Shown piece after piece: positions 62,943-64,000 of a stretch of 64,000 bases of DNA. Origin of the DNA: CAZGMN01 sp964645765 (GTDB lineage: Bacteria; Acidobacteriota; Aminicenantia; Aminicenantales; Aminicenantaceae); NCBI GenBank assembly GCA_964645765.1, contig CAZYBE010000014.1:1-64000 (forward strand), in the 5' to 3' direction. Numbering within the stretch: position 1 is the first letter of the stretch; every line of letters starts with the position of its first letter. The notes below the pieces were generated by a model. It was not told the DNA's origin and searched no databases. It saw only the letters and a list, made by a program, of their open reading frames with translations. The translations under genes and the position numbers were made by a program.

Positions 62943-63566
62943 TTATCCATGAGAAAGTTTTAAGTTTTTTTGAAAAACCATGGTGCAGTACTCATCAAGA
63001 AACTTGGCCCTTAACAATTCGCATCCGGCGTGGATAAGTCCCGTCCTTATTTCGAAGGCGTATTCGAACTCGATGCCGGAGAGCAACATGCAACCTCCAG
63101 GTTTTAGAAGGGAAATCAAATCGGCGATAAGGGCAAAGAGGATATCCCCATAAAGATTAGCCATGATGAGGTCGAGATGTGTATCTTTCAGGCCGAAGCT
63201 TGCTGCTTTTATTTCTCTCAGCTCCCCTTGAAAAGGAACGATTATCTTTTCGAGTCTATTCAATCTGATATTGTTGGCCGTTGCTTTGATCGCATCTGGG
63301 TCTGAGTCGAGCGCTATCACCGAGCGGGCTCCTATCTTCGCAGCCGCTATGGAGAGAATACCTGTGCCACAGCCAAGGTCTAAGATTTTTGAATGAGGGA
63401 AGATTGGAATATTTTCCAGCCCCTCGAGGCAGCTTCGGGTGGTTTCATGTTCTCCAGAACCAAAAGCCCTTCCCGGTCCCAAAATAATCGTTATTCTTTC
63501 ACTCGAATCCCTCGATTCGGACGAGCGCAAAACTATGAATCGCTCCCCTATCTTGATGCTCATCAA
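62943..63566 (-). CDS. Ribosomal protein L11 methyltransferase-like protein, N-terminally short
   Basis: A 207-residue SAM-dependent methyltransferase. GPGRAFGSGEHETTRSCLEGL and ILDLGCGTGILSIAAAKIGA are the PrmA signatures, and DLIMANLYGDILFAL gives the NxxxD/P-like region. PrmA usually has about 80-100 more N-terminal residues forming the L11-recognition domain. Here the frame is stopped by TGA shortly upstream, and a shifted frame nearby looks protein-like (LELLKYSTINPEMR), so a frameshift or truncation is possible. The starting ATG has no clear ribosome-binding site. Confidence 0.75.
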   Translation of the reverse strand: MMSIKIGERFIVLRSSESRDSSERITIILGPGRAFGSGEHETTRSCLEGLENIPIFPHSKILDLGCGTGILSIAAAKIGARSVIALDSDPDAIKATANNIRLNRLEKIIVPFQGELREIKAASFGLKDTHLDLIMANLYGDILFALIADLISLLKPGGCMLLSGIEFEYAFEIRTGLIHAGCELLRAKFLDEYCTMVFQKNLKLSHG

Positions 63567-63658
63567 GAATCCCGAATGAAACTTCGCCTCAATTATCTCA
63601 TTTCAGGGTTTATTGTGGAATACTTCAAAAGCTCAAGTCGTCCCTGTGGTGTAACCGG

Positions 63659-64000
63659 TCAATCAAACTCATCTTTTTTTTCTTTTCCCCTTTTATAGTA
63701 TTTATCGATAAGCGGTATCAATTTTTTTATTCTGGAACCAACTTTGCTCTCCCCTTCTTTCTCTTGGTGCTGCATAACAGCTTCCAGGAAAGCCTGAACA
63801 GTGGCTGGAGGGCAATGGAGCTTTGCTCCAGGCAATTCCCCTAATTCGCATTCAATCAAGCCCAGAAGTTTTTTAACTGTCTCTTCATCGCTTCCTGAGA
63901 TTAGCTCTAAAATCTTTTTTCCCTTTATCCTCTCGGTGAAAACCGAGGCTGAAGCAATGGTCACCGCACAACCGAAAGACTTAAACTTGGCGTCTTCTAC
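63659..64000 (-). CDS. IscU/NifU-type Fe-S cluster scaffold, 5' end beyond the window
   Basis: The frame is open to the window end and reads VEDAKFKSFGCAVTIASASV with the conserved first-ligand Cys, then LPGAKLHCPPATVQAFLEAV with the last Cys. This matches IscU/NifU N-domains (ED.KFKTFGC..AIASSS, LP..K.HC). The middle Cys of IscU is expected upstream, outside the window. About 35 extra C-terminal Lys/Glu-rich residues follow. It assembles iron-sulfur clusters and is probably preceded by a cysteine desulfurase gene. Confidence 0.82.
   Translation of the reverse strand, partial: VEDAKFKSFGCAVTIASASVFTERIKGKKILELISGSDEETVKKLLGLIECELGELPGAKLHCPPATVQAFLEAVMQHQEKEGESKVGSRIKKLIPLIDKYYKRGKEKKDEFD

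Overview
The window is a scaffold piece from a bacterial genome, probably a metagenome assembly, because it carries two 100-N gaps. The gene set fits a candidate lineage such as Aminicenantota (OP8): a large exported BNR/VPS10-type propeller protein, a DUF5107-TPR protein, several exported 6-bladed propellers, Tat-exported TldD/PmbA and DUF362 proteins, M1- and M14-like exported peptidases, and a large SRP RNA with an Alu-type domain. This assignment is inference from family content; no rRNA is present.

Layout. (1) 1-14.4 kb is chromosomal backbone: a trehalose-6-phosphate synthase, an MscS remnant that abuts the SRP RNA gene, an M14 peptidase, a DsrE-like protein, ACT, dihydroorotate-dehydrogenase-like, epimerase and GlcD-type enzymes, and the BNR protein. 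(2) 14.5-18.5 kb holds four genes on the minus strand, each followed by an attC-like hairpin. It looks like a cluster of integron gene cassettes without an integrase, two of them PD-(D/E)XK-like. (3) 18.7-28.3 kb is backbone again: orphan VapB antitoxin, thermonuclease with a chimeric tail, gap-truncated transketolase, DUF5107-TPR protein, DUF4097 protein, GYD protein and a propeller. Regions 1 and 3 share a GGGGACAG...CTGTCCCC family of intergenic repeats.

(4) 28.46-54.8 kb is a mosaic accessory zone anchored on an intact tRNA-Arg(CCG) at 28460-28535. Partial copies of the 5' half of this tRNA recur near 40.5, 51.7 and 54.75 kb. The first two lie in a 182-bp near-identical arm, which suggests tandem integration events. 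The zone contains a branched-chain-amino-acid-type ABC transporter split by a small peptide gene, a polyprenyl-synthase-like (ComQ-like) gene and a membrane protein; a nuclease-like gene; a compact operon with a QueC-like PP-loop enzyme; two M1-like peptidases; an operon encoding a surface protein, a small protein, an HTH-SF2 helicase and a zinc-ribbon protein; and an AbiE toxin-antitoxin pair. The QueC-like and helicase operons are about 7 kb apart and diverge. Each has a promoter with the same unusual architecture: four GACA direct repeats at exact 10-bp spacing, ending 15 bp before the -35. They are therefore probably co-regulated, and I regard this as the strongest new signal in the window.

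(5) 54.8-64 kb returns to backbone: DUF362, two propeller genes, a GH95 remnant, a pair of small secreted proteins with twin CX6C motifs, TldD/PmbA, an L11-methyltransferase-like protein and an IscU/NifU-type scaffold cut by the window end. Decay is visible in several places: nadE, mscS and GH95 remnants, a TPR gene broken by an in-frame stop, and an orphan VapB.
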